Source: Tigriopus japonicus
Taxonomy: Eukaryota > Arthropoda > Copepoda > Harpacticoida > Harpacticidae
DNA length: 64,000 nt
Reading direction: 5' to 3'
NCBI GenBank assembly: GCA_010645155.1
Contig: CM021323.1
Location: 6,963,888 to 7,027,887 of the forward strand
In this document: positions 22,690-33,213 of the stretch, in pieces
Layout: each line of letters opens with the position of its first letter
Numbering within the stretch: the stretch's first letter is position 1
Position numbers and translations under genes: made by a program
The notes under the pieces: model-generated
What the model saw: the letters and a program-made list of their open reading frames with translations, nothing else
The model's database searches: none
What the model was told of the DNA's origin: nothing

Positions 22690-24750
22690 ATATTTGGAAT
22701 CCTCTTTTGCAGAGCTCTAAAGTTAATAAGACAAAAGCTAGCTAACTTTGCTAATTTAGGCGCCAAATTCGAAAGAAACGACATTGCATTTTTGGTTCCG
22801 TGCCCTGTACATTGTTTGATCTCTAAAAAAGACTCGTCCAAGATTAGAGCTCTAGCAGAACTGTCTATAGTTCAACAAGACGCATTCATTTCTCTCACTG
22901 AAACTTGACTGAGAGAGGGAGTGCTTGATGAAGAACTCTCAATTAAGTGCTTTACACTTTTTCGTTGTGACAGAATAAGACCTAAAAACGATATATTCCC
23001 ACATGGGGGAGTTTCCCTCTATATTAATAGCGAATATATCGCCACCACTTGTAAAATGTCGAATGGAGAAGTAGAAATACTTATAGTGCACGTAACATCA
23101 ATAGATTTAACGCATTTCGCTATGTACAGACCTCCTACGTGTTCGATCATTTCATTCAATGCCGGGCTAAACTTTATCAAAAACGAGTTAGCAAAATCGA
23201 TTTGTTCGGAACATATAACGCTCGGGGATTTCAATTTCCCTAAATCGGTTGTCGAATGGCGCCCAAGCCCACTAGGATACTTACCGTGCCAAAATCTTCC
23301 TCCAAGTCATATGAGATGATGGAGGAATTTATATTAGATGAGAACCTCTCTCAACATGCTGGAACACCCACTCGAGGAGACAGTATTCTTGATTTGATTC
23401 TCTCTAGCAACCCAGACCTCATCATAGGTGTTCAAATGACGCCAACGAACTTGTCAGATCTTATTATTCTTGAAATAGAGACTACCATTGTAGTGGATCA
23501 AACCAACACAACTGAAGATGAAAAAATTGGTAAAACTGCATTGGCTAAATTTTGCTTTCACGAAGAGCACTGGCCTTTAATTAATCAAAGATTAGAGAGA
23601 TTGAACCTCATCGCCAAAATGGACCAGGAAAAGGATATAAATGATGGTCTAACAATTATGACAAATTTTTTCCTTGAGGTCTGAAATGAATTAGGTGTAC
23701 CCCCACTATCTTATAGAAAAGAGAAAATAAATGTACCCAAAGATAGAAAAAAAACTTTTCAAAAAGAGATGTTCTTTGGCCAAAAAGTTGCTACCTTTGG
23801 ATGAAAAACCCCTCAAATTTGAAGGGATTAAAAAACGGATCAAGGCTGTCGATGTTTTGCTATAATCTTCTATTGCCAGGTATAAGTTTTGGAAAGAGAA
23901 AAAGGTCGTTCATGAAGTTAAAAAAGAATCCCAAAGTCATTTATTCGTTTGCCAATTCAAAACGCAAAGCTAAACCCTCCGTTGGACCACTCCGGGTCGA
24001 AAAAGAACATGTCACCAACCCATTCGAAATAGCCAACTTATTGGGCGAAAAGTTTCCGTCGGTATTCTCGACTCCCACGCTGATTGAGATGGTGGATTCC
24101 CCTGTAGACTCGGATGCTCAAACACTTGCTCAAACACGTGATATCAAAGTTGACGAATTCGAAGTAATGGAAGCCATTAAATCCCTCAACAACACGAGCT
24201 CCCCTGGCCCAGATGGCGTGACAACACGATTTCTTAAACGCACCTCCCAAGTTGTTGCCCCCTTTTTGTCAAATTGAATGAATCGCTCCCTGTTAGAAGG
24301 CAAGATCCCTATTGCGTTGAAAATGGCTCATATTATCCCCATATACAAGGGAGGGGACAGAACTCAGCCGGGAAACTATAGACCTATTTCGTTAATTTTA
24401 AATATTTCAAAAACATTTGAAAAACTTGTTTAAAACACTTTTAGAATATCTTTGATACTCAAGGTAGCATTCCAGACGAGCAACATGGATTTTGCACTGG
24501 TTTTAGCACAATGACACAATTAGTTCAGCACTTTGACGACATAATAGAGGGACTACAGCAGAATGATTGCGTCGATGTTGTTTATTTGGACTTTGCAAAA
24601 GCGTTTGACAAAGTGGACCACAATCTGCTGCTTCAGTGTTTGGCCAATCTTGGAATAAAATGTAAGGTCCTTACATGGCTCGAAAACTTTCTGACAAAAT
24701 CGATTATCCTGACTATCAATGTCAGTCTCATCAACAACATTGCTACAGTC
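22690..24750 (+). pseudogene. LINE ORF2 (endonuclease and reverse transcriptase), decayed and 3'-truncated
   Basis: Non-LTR retrotransposon polyprotein in several frames. The apurinic-type endonuclease is visible as SLTET (the next Trp codon reads TGA at 22907), HGGVSLYIN, YRPP and LGDFNFP. A frame change follows near 23260, with DSILDLILSSNPDL and SDLIILEI, where functional copies usually have SDHxIL. The linker (FANSKRKAKPSVGPLRVE) and the start of the reverse transcriptase follow: NTSSPGPDGVTTRFLK, PIYKGGDRTQPGNYRPISLI, then DVVYLDFAKAFDKVDHNLL. The catalytic FADD box is missing because the copy ends at about 24750 against an inverted fragment. The layout fits the Jockey/CR1 group. Confidence 0.8.
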
Positions 24751-25475
24751 ATGGCCTGCTCTGACTACCCTTTTTGGAATTGAAAATACACTTGAGAACT
24801 GATCTCCAAGCATATTGGCCATAACCTCACTATCATTGACGGTTTTACCGTCGACCTCAAAAGGTCCTACAGGATGCTTCATTTTTCTCTTTGTATTTGC
24901 GAACGAGAAAAACGCCTTTGGATTAGTCTTAACCTCCTGGACAACTCTACTTTCCTTTTCCATCTGATCAGAATCAATGGAGGCCCTAATTTTAGCTTGA
25001 ACCAAGGTCAATTTATTTTGGAGGCTAGCTACAACTACTGGATTTGAAGTAGCCGAAGTCTATTCGAAAGCTGACAACTCTGTTTGAACAACTTCTTTCT
25101 AACCTTTGGAATTCTAGACAATGGCCTACCTTTTGCCACTATTTCTGGAATACCACTGGAAAAACAAACCTCGTCAAAAAGTGAAATAAGCTTATTTATG
25201 GCTTTATCTATTGATGGTTCCTGCTTTAGAATGGAAATCTAGTCCAACTCGCCTAATCTTTCAACAATAATGGGCCAGTGTTCATCTTTGAACTTAAACT
25301 TGGCCACGCCCACCTTTTGAGCAGGTTTAACTCTAGAGCTCGCCGGCTTTTGAGTAATGGTCGACCCTATCTCAAGAATGTGATGATCTGAAAGGCTACA
25401 TGGGGCAACATGGACATTCTGGATCAGTTCAGGGTCGTTGGAAAAAACTAAGTCTAAAACACTCTCTGCTAGGTG
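24750..25475 (-). pseudogene. Inverted fragment of a related LINE ORF2 (endonuclease end and linker)
   Basis: On the minus strand the sequence reads SVLDLVFSNDPEL, CSLSDHHILEIG (endonuclease C-terminal SDHH box, intact here), then KDEHWPIIVERLGELD, and, from about 25011, NPKAFFSFANTKRKMKHPVGP to SSVFSIPKRV. It is clearly homologous to the plus-strand LINE next door but diverged in sequence, so it is a second copy. The two meet head to head near 24750. Because both cover the same linker, this is not a simple twin-priming inversion of one insertion. Confidence 0.78.
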
Positions 25476-25479
25476 CTAG

Positions 25480-25990
25480 AATGTTGAAAGTTGCCAATCT
25501 GGCGGTAAATTTCACCCCGGCAGCCACTATTTTTTTCTCGTGACCATAAGGTTTCGAAAGTTGCTACTTTTGGAAATTTTGGCCGCCGCAGCGGCCACCT
25601 GGCAACGCTGCCTAGTTTGCGTCTTAGAGGAGTTTGCGTTTTTAGATGATGCGAAAAGTAGAAGGTGGCTGATAAGGCTGGGACCACAGTTTTGGCATAA
25701 TTTCTAAAGATGTGTTACATTGTTCATGTTACACGTGCGTCGATGGTTCCACAAATGTGCCCATTATTATCTGCAAAGGACTGCTATCGTGAAAATGTTT
25801 AATATATCTCTTTTCCAACAGTCAAGAAAGCTTGTGACTCAGCTTTTAAAAAACAAATAGTTAAATCCGGAGGGCTAGAAATTGTAGACTAGAAATACCG
25901 CCCGAGGATGAAAATCCAAAGGCTGCGATAAATATATAAAAAAAAAAACAGGTTTTTGGGTCTATAACATTTCATGTGGAAAAAAATTTG
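25480..25990. other. No gene recognised
   Basis: About 500 bp between an inverted LINE fragment and the duplicated galactosyltransferase block. It includes the palindrome-rich word GGCCGCCGCAGCGGCCACC near 25580. No coding support. Confidence 0.4.
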
Positions 25991-25994
25991 AAAA

Positions 25995-26950
25995 AAAACG
26001 GTGAAAAACAAAGTTGTTTCCCTTGCTTGGTTTCCTAGGTCTAAAATTTACCTAACTGTGTTTGAAAATTTCTATTTAAATTTGCTATGAACTTTTTAAC
26101 ACTGTGGGCTCACATAAATTCCCGATTCTGGCGAGATAATTTTGACAACATTTGAGAGAATACATTTGGAGCGCGAAACAATAATGCAAAAGCTCCCAAG
26201 TTTGATCATTGTTGGTGCCTTTGTCATCACTTGGGCTTTGTGGATTTTTACATGTGGCGTCGGCCTCTCCATTTCATCCACTCATTTTGCTCCAATATTG
26301 TTTGCACTTAATTTGTTTAATCCAATAAAACTACGAAAGCAATGACAAATTGACGGCTCGACATCGGTGTTTTTTGTGGAGACCAATCCGCACATTTCTG
26401 TATTACCTCCTCGAGTTATGTGTGCCTTAGAAAGTGTTACCCGACACAATCCAGATCGGCAGATTTATCACATTGCAGAGGGTCATGTCGGGTCTCAACA
26501 GTACGGTGATATGTTGAATCATTATCCCAACGTCAAGTTCTTGACAAGGAATTTCCTTGATTTGATTTAAACTTCCCCGGTGAAGTCAATTTTTGAGAGA
26601 AAGCTCAATGGCACAAAATTCCAAGTGGAAAATTTCAGTAACATGATAAGACTCCTGATTCCTTTTGTCTTTGGCGGGGTTTACCTGGACACTGACATCA
26701 TCTCATTGAACCAATTACCATACATTTGAATTTCTTGGTTCTTTTCCAACAAGATTATCTTAACTACGCTGTGCTTGGATTTGAACGTCAGCATCCGTTC
26801 ATTTATGAGGCTCTTGGTAGCATGGTAAATGGAATGCCAAACTTTTTCGAAAGTAAATGACTTCAAGTTGTGTCATTCACAGTATTTTTTCTTTTCAACA
26901 GGCAGAGGATTTTCAGCCAGAAAAATGGGGCTACAATGGGCCAGAGCTAT
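25995..26950 (+). pseudogene. Alpha-1,4-galactosyltransferase-like pseudogene (inverted partial duplicate)
   Basis: Homologous to 7900-9098 in the opposite orientation, including about 100 bp of 5' flank and the intron, so it arose by DNA duplication rather than by retrotransposition. The start-equivalent ATG is at 26184, followed by the signal anchor. A stop at 26343, another at 26568 and a frame break near 26728 interrupt exon 1. GGVYLDTDII is still readable. The intron (GTAAATGA...AACAG) is present at about 26855-26901. Exon 2 ends after NGPE, near 26950. It lacks the 285-bp duplication seen in the other copy and so shows the ancestral exon layout. Confidence 0.85.
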
Positions 26951-27011
26951 TCGTGCATTATTTCTCCTTAATGTGAGCTGATGCAAAGTCAATTCTCCCA
27001 TGGATGCAGAG

Positions 27012-28126
27012 CAGGGTGGGCATTTTTCGACATCGAGAGCATTTTGGACACCCTAGTATCCAAAAGTATCCAAAAGTGTCCAAAAGTGTCCAAAAATGTC
27101 CAAAAATACCCAGAAGGTGTCCAAAAATCCCCAGAGGGTGTCCAAAAATCCCCAAAAGATGTCCATAAGTGTCCAAAAGTCCAACAAACGTAAAAGAAAG
27201 TTGTACAAATCAGACGAAAAACCAGTTACACTACATAAGTAATTGAATTCTAAAGAAAGCATGGTTGTGTACTTAAACAAAAATAGTTCTATTAATGGGA
27301 ACATTACTTGGAGAAATAAACTTTGCCATGATAACTTGTTAATAAATTGTTAAAAAATAAATGTTTTGTTTATACAATATGGTAAAATGTGTGTAACTGT
27401 TCAAAATGTTTCAAGATTTACATTCTATTTCCTCATCTGTAAACAAGAGTCTTGTCTTTTTTAATAGTAAAACAACACTGCTTTAATTGTTTGGCAAAAG
27501 CATTATAGTACCCACATTGCAATCTGATATCAGCTTGAGTGTGCTTTATTATAGTTAACATTTTTTGGACAGTCAGGTCAAAAGACTTCTTGCCTCTTGG
27601 ATGGGAAACACTTGCAACATTGATAAACTTTGGAATATAAATCAAAATGCTAAGTAACCTTCTCTTGTCACAAATCAAGACACAATTAGTTTTAAAATGT
27701 ACTCGCATACTATGTTTAACATGAAGTGTGGTGTGAGCGTGTTATTAGTAGTCCCAGTCTCACATTCATTCGTTTGTTCGTTCATTCCTTCAGTCGATCA
27801 TTCTTTCCCACATTTTGGACGATGCTGGGTGGTCAAATGAAAAGAGTGGAAAGTTCAAATGTCCAGTTTGGCTTTCAAGTTATTGGCTCATTTAATGTAT
27901 TAAGTGTCGGTTTCTTATGCTGAATTGACTTATTCTTGCTTAGATTTCGTCAAGTGACGTTTATTTTGGAGAGAAAGTTTGTAGAATGTTATTCTAAAAA
28001 TGTTTTTAACCATTATTTTTCGAATTACTATTTTTGGACTCTTTTGGACACTCCTATTTTTGGACACTTTTGGACACCTTTTGGACAGGGGTGGACAAAA
28101 TGTCCAAAAATCAAATGCCCACCCTG
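27012..28126. mobile_element. Non-autonomous hAT element (CAGGGTGGGCATTT ends), copy 2
   Basis: A 1115-bp element, inverted relative to copy 1, with the same ends and a perfect 8-bp duplication ATGCAGAG at 27004-27011 and 28127-28134. The 21-bp array TGTCCAAAAATACCCAGAAGG lies near the left end (about 27075-27180). Compared with copy 1 it carries about 100 extra bp near 27955-28060, with more TTTTTGGACAC repeats. The 91-codon internal frame (27433-27708, minus strand) is open here as well. The differing duplications show the two copies inserted independently. Confidence 0.93.
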
Positions 28127-28134
28127 ATGCAGAG

Positions 28135-28740
28135 TCTCCATATCTTGCTTGCACTTTCGAGCTAATCTTGCACTTTTTGGGGTCTTTTGGTTTGGGCCTA
28201 CTGTATGGCCTTTTTTTCTGAACTGCACCTATTCTTTTTCTATGTTGTGAATTGCGCTTTTTGTAAAATATTGGCGTTTTTTCTCCTCATCTATCTGGAG
28301 GCGCTGTAAGGATGTGTTCAGAGTTCAATAGTAGAATTTTTGGTAAAGTGTTGCGACATAGGTCCTTGTTGAGGTTTCTGGGCCAGAAAGATTACCTCAC
28401 ACTGACTTTTCCTAAGGGAGTGATAGAAACTCTGAGTCAACAATGGCAGGACTAAAAGTTCAAAACACAGTAGAACTTCTCAGACTTTTTTCGCAAAATT
28501 TTACCCTGCATGAACAAAATTTAGCTGTCTAAGAGCTTGGACTTAAAAATTACCTAAATTTCGGTGTTTTGGTAATTTACCAATTGACGAAGTTTTTTAC
28601 CAAAAGGGGTCAAAAATTACCTAGATTTGGTAATATTACCCAAATCTGAGAGCACTGGTCCAAACTGGCCGAATTATCATGAGCAGCGCAAAACACGACC
28701 GCTCACGACAACAGACAGGAGAAAAGGAAAAACAAAAAAA
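28135..28740. other. No gene recognised
   Basis: No coding support. Around 28530-28640 the words AAAAATTACCTAAATTT, ACCAAAAGGGG and TTACCTAGATTTGGTAAT mirror one another and may be a small decayed inverted-repeat element. Confidence 0.4.
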
Positions 28741-28744
28741 ATCA

Positions 28745-28995
28745 TTTCTCCCTACGGCTTCAATTCAACCGCCAACAGGATTCGAACTTACGCCGTTTGG
28801 GGAAGCACTTACACTCGGCACTTTGGGGACCACTAGTACGCGAGGCCACTCTGGCTTCCTTAATGGATTTCTCCCGACAGCTTCAATCTGACCCCCAACA
28901 GGATTCAAACCTACGCCGTCTGAGGAAGCACTTACACTCGGCTCTTTACAGAACGCGCTAGTACGCGTGGCCACTCTGGCTTCCTTTAGCCACTC
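28745..28995 (-). repeat. Two adjacent tRNA-derived SINE-like units
   Basis: On the minus strand each unit reads AGCCAGAGTGGCC...GCGTACTAG (A-box region), a long variable-arm-like stretch GAGTGTAAGTGCTTCC, then a B box GGTTCGAATCC-like sequence (28778-28787 and 28901-28910). The long variable arm suggests a type II tRNA (Leu or Ser) ancestor. A third copy lies at 48590-48735. These are RNA polymerase III-type repeats rather than supported tRNA genes, since acceptor-stem pairing was not established. Confidence 0.65.
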
Positions 28996-29060
28996 TGGCT
29001 TATTACAATTGCAATAAATTGGAAATGTAATTGCAATTAAGTAATTGTTATATCACAGGT
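28996..29060. repeat. Fragment of the AATTACAATTAC hAT MITE family
   Basis: The words GTAATTGCAATTAAGTAATTG and CACAGGTCTGG match the right end of the MITE at 50255-55655. Only this end is recognisable. Confidence 0.5.
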
Positions 29061-29465
29061 CTGGCCTCAACCCTCCGACCCTAACACCAACAATCCAAAA
29101 AATGACAATCTATGAGGTTGCAAAAGCAAATGCTGAGCCCTGAAAAAGTAATAATTCTTGTTATGCAAAGCTCAAAACATAAGAATTAATGGAAAATATG
29201 ACGGCTATGAAAATTAGTGCTTGGAAACCGGTTTTCTAGTTTTTTGCATATTCTTTCTGATTCTATGTTTACCTTTGCATTTTTTCGCCGACAAATTTCG
29301 ACATCATTCACACGCCTTTTCTCTTTTTATTTTGGAAGAAACATCAGAAGAAAAGTGCAGAGGAACTGTCATTTTTTCTGAACATTTTATTGTATTTTTT
29401 ATCATTTTGACATACTTCGCGAAAACATCCGGTATCTTAATGAACTATCATTATTGGGTGTCCTC

Positions 29466-29734
29466 CTATCCACAACATTCATGACAAGTGGCTTTTAAGT
29501 GCCGAAAAAGGCGCCTGCTCATGGCTGTATATTGTTTGTAAGTCATTGCTGGGATGATCATGCTTAGTAGAGCGTGAGGCAAGGACACAGAAATTGTGAA
29601 TACTTCTGGATAAATTGGAATTGTTTGAGGGTTAATAATGAAAAATATCACAGGAAATGTTGAAGCCACAAATGTGCTACTGATGATAAGCGCCACTGTC
29701 ACACTTCTCAAGGCCTTGGATATTATTGTGACAC
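29466..29734 (-). CDS. Seven-transmembrane receptor gene, exon 3 (TM6, TM7, C-tail)
   Basis: Terminal coding exon of the receptor gene whose earlier exons lie at 46270-46595 and 49588-49964. The acceptor is TTTTCAG|GT at 29735. The exon begins in phase with exon 2, which ends on one base; the joined codon is GGT. It encodes the third cytoplasmic loop, TM6 (about residues 244-268, with Pro in STFPVIFF), a short outer loop, TM7 (about 276-300, IIPAMTY in place of NPxxY) and a short basic, Cys-containing tail (CHECCG), with the stop at 29466-29468. The helical content and perfect phase match to the other exons make it a real exon rather than a chance frame. Confidence 0.85.
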
Positions 29735-30783
29735 CTGAAAATGAAAGAGCAAAATGAGTGTTTTCAATTTAATGGCAAAATCTGACGCTGATTTGTTTCC
29801 AAACAAAAAGAAATAGAAAAATGAAAAAATCGTATTTAGTTTTTTTCAAAATGTATTCTAAAAGAAGTTTATTTTTAACTATACTAGATTTACAAGTGAT
29901 AATAATCTGAACAGGAAAAGCTGCCACAGAAACAAGATACTTAAAAATGATCTGTGAAAATAGGCGTATAAGGTGAAAGAGAATTTAGAGGTCAAACATG
30001 TAAGTTTTCGTTATTAGCCTTGGACTAAAATTAAAATGCAATAGTGTGCACAAGAAAAACGCTCTAATGGCATCAATTGCGTATCTAATATGATTGAGTT
30101 TTCCTAAAATATAAGAAACTCAATGCAAATCAGCATGGAGATTCGTCAAAAGCTGACAGTACCAAGTCAATTCACAGCAGCACTGGGCTTGAATGCGCAT
30201 CCAGGTTTTAGAAGAAAGCACCCACGATTTTGGCCAGCCTTAGCCTTCAAAGGCTAAGAAGGTCAAAAATTATGCTTTCAAAGGTAAGCTGAGATCATGA
30301 GTGTCAATTTGGTAGTAAAAAAGTACACAAGTAAAGTTGCCTCAAACAGGCCGAACCCAAGAACCACAGTACAATTGAACCGACGTCTTGGGACCAAGAT
30401 GAAACATGCGCGTACTCTTTTGTTATAGTGGTCTAACTGAAACTTTTACTAGCTCTTGCTCGTCCGCTTGCGTTGTACCCGGTTGTTATTCTTGCAGAAA
30501 ATGGGATGAAACCAGCCAGCAATAACTCACTTTGACGGCAACTGAGAGCACTCCTTAAGTCAGAATCTTTGACTGAGGCAAAGCTGATATGGCAAAATGG
30601 CATCCATGCTAGTCAAGGCATCCCACGAAAACAAACCATCCGGTTTATTGGATGACCTAGGGATCTCGATTTTATACAATTCCCTCCGTTGTCATTTATT
30701 GTAATGACCTCCAACCCACTATACGAGCCCCTGAATAATAATGTCAAAGTCAAAAGATTGCTCAAAGATTACTCTACTGGCTG

Positions 30784-31030
30784 GTGTCCGAAAGTGTCCA
30801 GAAGGTCTCCAAAAATACCCAATAGGTGTCCAAAAATACCCAATAGGTGTCCAAAAATATCCAATAGGTGTCCAAAAATACCCAATAGGTGTCCAAAAAT
30901 ACCCAATAGGTGTCCAAAAAACCAATAAGTGTCCAAAAATACCCAATCCGTGTCCAAACATGCCCAAAAGGTGTCTATAAGTGTCCGTAAGTCCAACAAA
31001 CGTAAAAGAAAGGTGTCCATAAGTATCTCA
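30784..31030. repeat. 21-bp minisatellite, relic of the CAGGGTGGGCATTT hAT family
   Basis: About five good and several degenerate copies of TGTCCAAAAATACCCAATAGG, followed by GTCCAACAAACGTAAAAGAAAG. That flank also follows the array in copy 2 of the hAT element (27180-27200). The element's ends are not preserved. Open frames through the array on both strands reflect the repeat period being a multiple of three. Confidence 0.85.
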
Positions 31031-31258
31031 AGTGTAATATTCCCTCGTTGCTCTCTTCTATACGCTCGTGCTCCTCTCTAGTCAATATATGATCTTATCG
31101 ATTCTATTTTTATAGTCGATTTTATTCGTCGAAGAAGTCAGACGTACAATTCAGTGCTCTGTCACAATTCTCTGACTTAGAACATTCATCCATTAACTAT
31201 TTGCAAAGTAGTGTTCAGCATATTCTTGGAGTGCACCTGGAGTGGGGTTTGTGGTGAA

Positions 31259-31997
31259 AATGAGGAAAGCCACTCGAAGTGCCACAAGAGACTTACCAAA
31301 GGAACCAAGCATGCTGGATTACTTTTTACCTCCTTCACCAAAAAAGTCCCAAGCTGATATTCCAACCGTGTGTCTAGTAGACATTGAAAACAAGTATGAT
31401 AAATTTATGGAAAGGTGGTAAAGCGGCTGGAGTCTTTAAAAGAAGAATGTGCCTCTTTAAGATTAGAAAATGTCGACCTAAAAAAGCGCCTAGTAAAATT
31501 GGAGGGCATACAAAAACAGTCAAAAGAGGCAGTGACTGAAGCAGTGACGAAAACCATCTCAAGAGAAGGACGTGGAAAAAAAAATTAAATGGCCCACAAG
31601 GGAAAGTTATCACCATGAAGGAATTCTCCGACATTCAGGATCGGCAACTCAACCTCATCTTTCGAGGGGTTAAAGAACCCAACAATCCAAACGTGGCCGA
31701 AAGAAAGCTTCATGATGAAAAAAAGAGTTCTCGAAGTGGTTGAGCGAGCAGGGTTGCATTTAATAATTTTGAATCAAAATTTTCCCAACTATTTAACGAT
31801 GCTTGCCCAATAGTAAAAAGGCGATGTAACAAAGCGAACTCAAAGGTAAATCCATGGATGACTAATGGTTTAATGAAGTCCAGAAAGCAAAAAGAAAGAT
31901 TTTTTTTCAAGCAAGTTCCGTAAGAATCCGAATACAAAAACTAAAAATATTTTCGATGAATACGCTAAAACGTATTTTAGGTTGGTTAACATAACAA
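31259..31997 (+). pseudogene. LINE pseudogene, ORF1 and start of ORF2
   Basis: An ATG at 31259 begins an ORF1-like protein (MRKATRSATRDLP, then SMLDYFLPPSPKK). In shifted frames it continues as a leucine-zipper-like coiled coil (RLESLKEECASLRLENVDL) and the typical ORF1 core start EFSDIQDRQLNLIFRGVKE. Immediately afterwards comes a piece of ORF2 linker (SKVNPWMTNGLMKSRKQKE), so the whole endonuclease region was deleted. The piece ends near 31997, where another repeat has inserted. Frameshifts and stops make it inactive. Confidence 0.7.
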
Positions 31998-33195
31998 AAG
32001 ATATGTATGGGAGTGATTACCGTATCATTTTACGGACCTGCTGCCATCTCTGACTGCCGTTAGCAGTGTAGGCTTGCCAAAAAAAATCTCAGTTCTCAAG
32101 GGTCAGATTTTCGAAAAATGTTGCATTTATGGGCAATGGCATGGTTAATGTATGTTGAGAAGTATTGCAAAGTAATTTGAAAACAAATGGAGAAATTGGT
32201 AGCCTTCAATTAAACAAATTATTTGTTTTTAGGTTTAGTTGCCCCAGGAACCAATCTCCTTTGGCCATCTTGTTATTCAAAGTCGGGCATTCCTAATTTC
32301 AAAGTTCGGAAGAACCCTCTCAACTTATGTAGCGAAATTTTTGAGATAAAAACAACAAACCATACTTTTTTGCAAATACAATGACAAGAATTGCTATTTC
32401 AACTTCAATTTGTGCAGATAAGAAAGGCATTGTTGCAATCACCAGGCCTAGACCTTCGTTGTAGTTACCTCGCACGCTCATCAGAAACACAGGTCTTCCG
32501 AACTTTTTTTCCCGCCAAAAATGATGACGTCACTAGTAATTGCTGTAATCGACGTTCACGATTCAATCGAAAAAAGCGACCTCAAGCGGCATTTATGGCA
32601 TGACCTGTGGTGTAAAAAAGAGAAATTCCGAAAATACGCTCTTCACTCTGCTAAGTTTGAATGTCTCTGGTACATCCTCTGTGATTTGTAATTGGCAGCA
32701 GTTAACAGCAAATTGTTACTTATTGTTTCAAAAAACAGTCTTAAATTTTAAGGACATCAAGATTTTTGCTCGTTTTGAAGTTATTACACGTTTAAAACGT
32801 CAACTTCAGTTTCAAAATTAGTCACCCTCTACATATGAGGAAGGAGAAAAAAGGGAAAAGGAGAAGGCAAGTGGGGCCGTCAACCAAATCAGAGCGACCA
32901 ATTTCAGACCTTAAAAAAGGAGTTGGGGAAGGTTTCAGACTAGTGGACTTTTAAACACCGTTGTGACAAACCACTGCAATTTTGGTGCATTACAAGTACA
33001 CAGCATTTGAAGTTAGAATAAATGGCTCTAGAATGAAATGAAAAGGAAACACCAAATACTGATAAAACTTGCATAAAAAGCCAAAGAATTTACTACATAG
33101 ACCGGGTCTCTTTCTTGTGTGTACACACCACGTTTTGAATCGTGAACGTGAATTGGAATTAATATTTTGAAGTTAATCAAAGAGACCTGAAAAAG
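31998..33195. mobile_element. Unclassified repeat inserted in the LINE (GATTACCGTATCAT family), copy 1
   Basis: The LINE reading is interrupted between DMY (31997) and LMGNAHKTE (about 33214). The interrupting sequence starts TATGGGAGTGATTACCGTATCAT and is homologous for at least 500 bp to 46625-47100, including TTAAACAAATTATTTG and TTCCCGCCAAAA. No transposase and no clear terminal repeats were found, so its class is open. Confidence 0.6.
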
Positions 33196-33213
33196 CTTTG
33201 AAGTGGAGCAAAT

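Noticed and set aside
7900..28126. One large inverted duplication spanning the galactosyltransferase copies and the two CAGGGTGGGC hAT elements
   Set aside because: The hAT copies have different 8-bp target duplications (ATTGTGTA and ATGCAGAG) and different spacing to the genes, so they inserted independently.
28745..28995. Functional tRNA genes
   Set aside because: A and B boxes are recognisable, but I could not establish acceptor-stem pairing or a clean anticodon arm, and the units are repeated like SINEs.
30784..30980. Open frames of about 80 codons through the 21-bp array, on both strands
   Set aside because: A 21-bp period is a multiple of three and keeps all frames open. No other protein feature is present.
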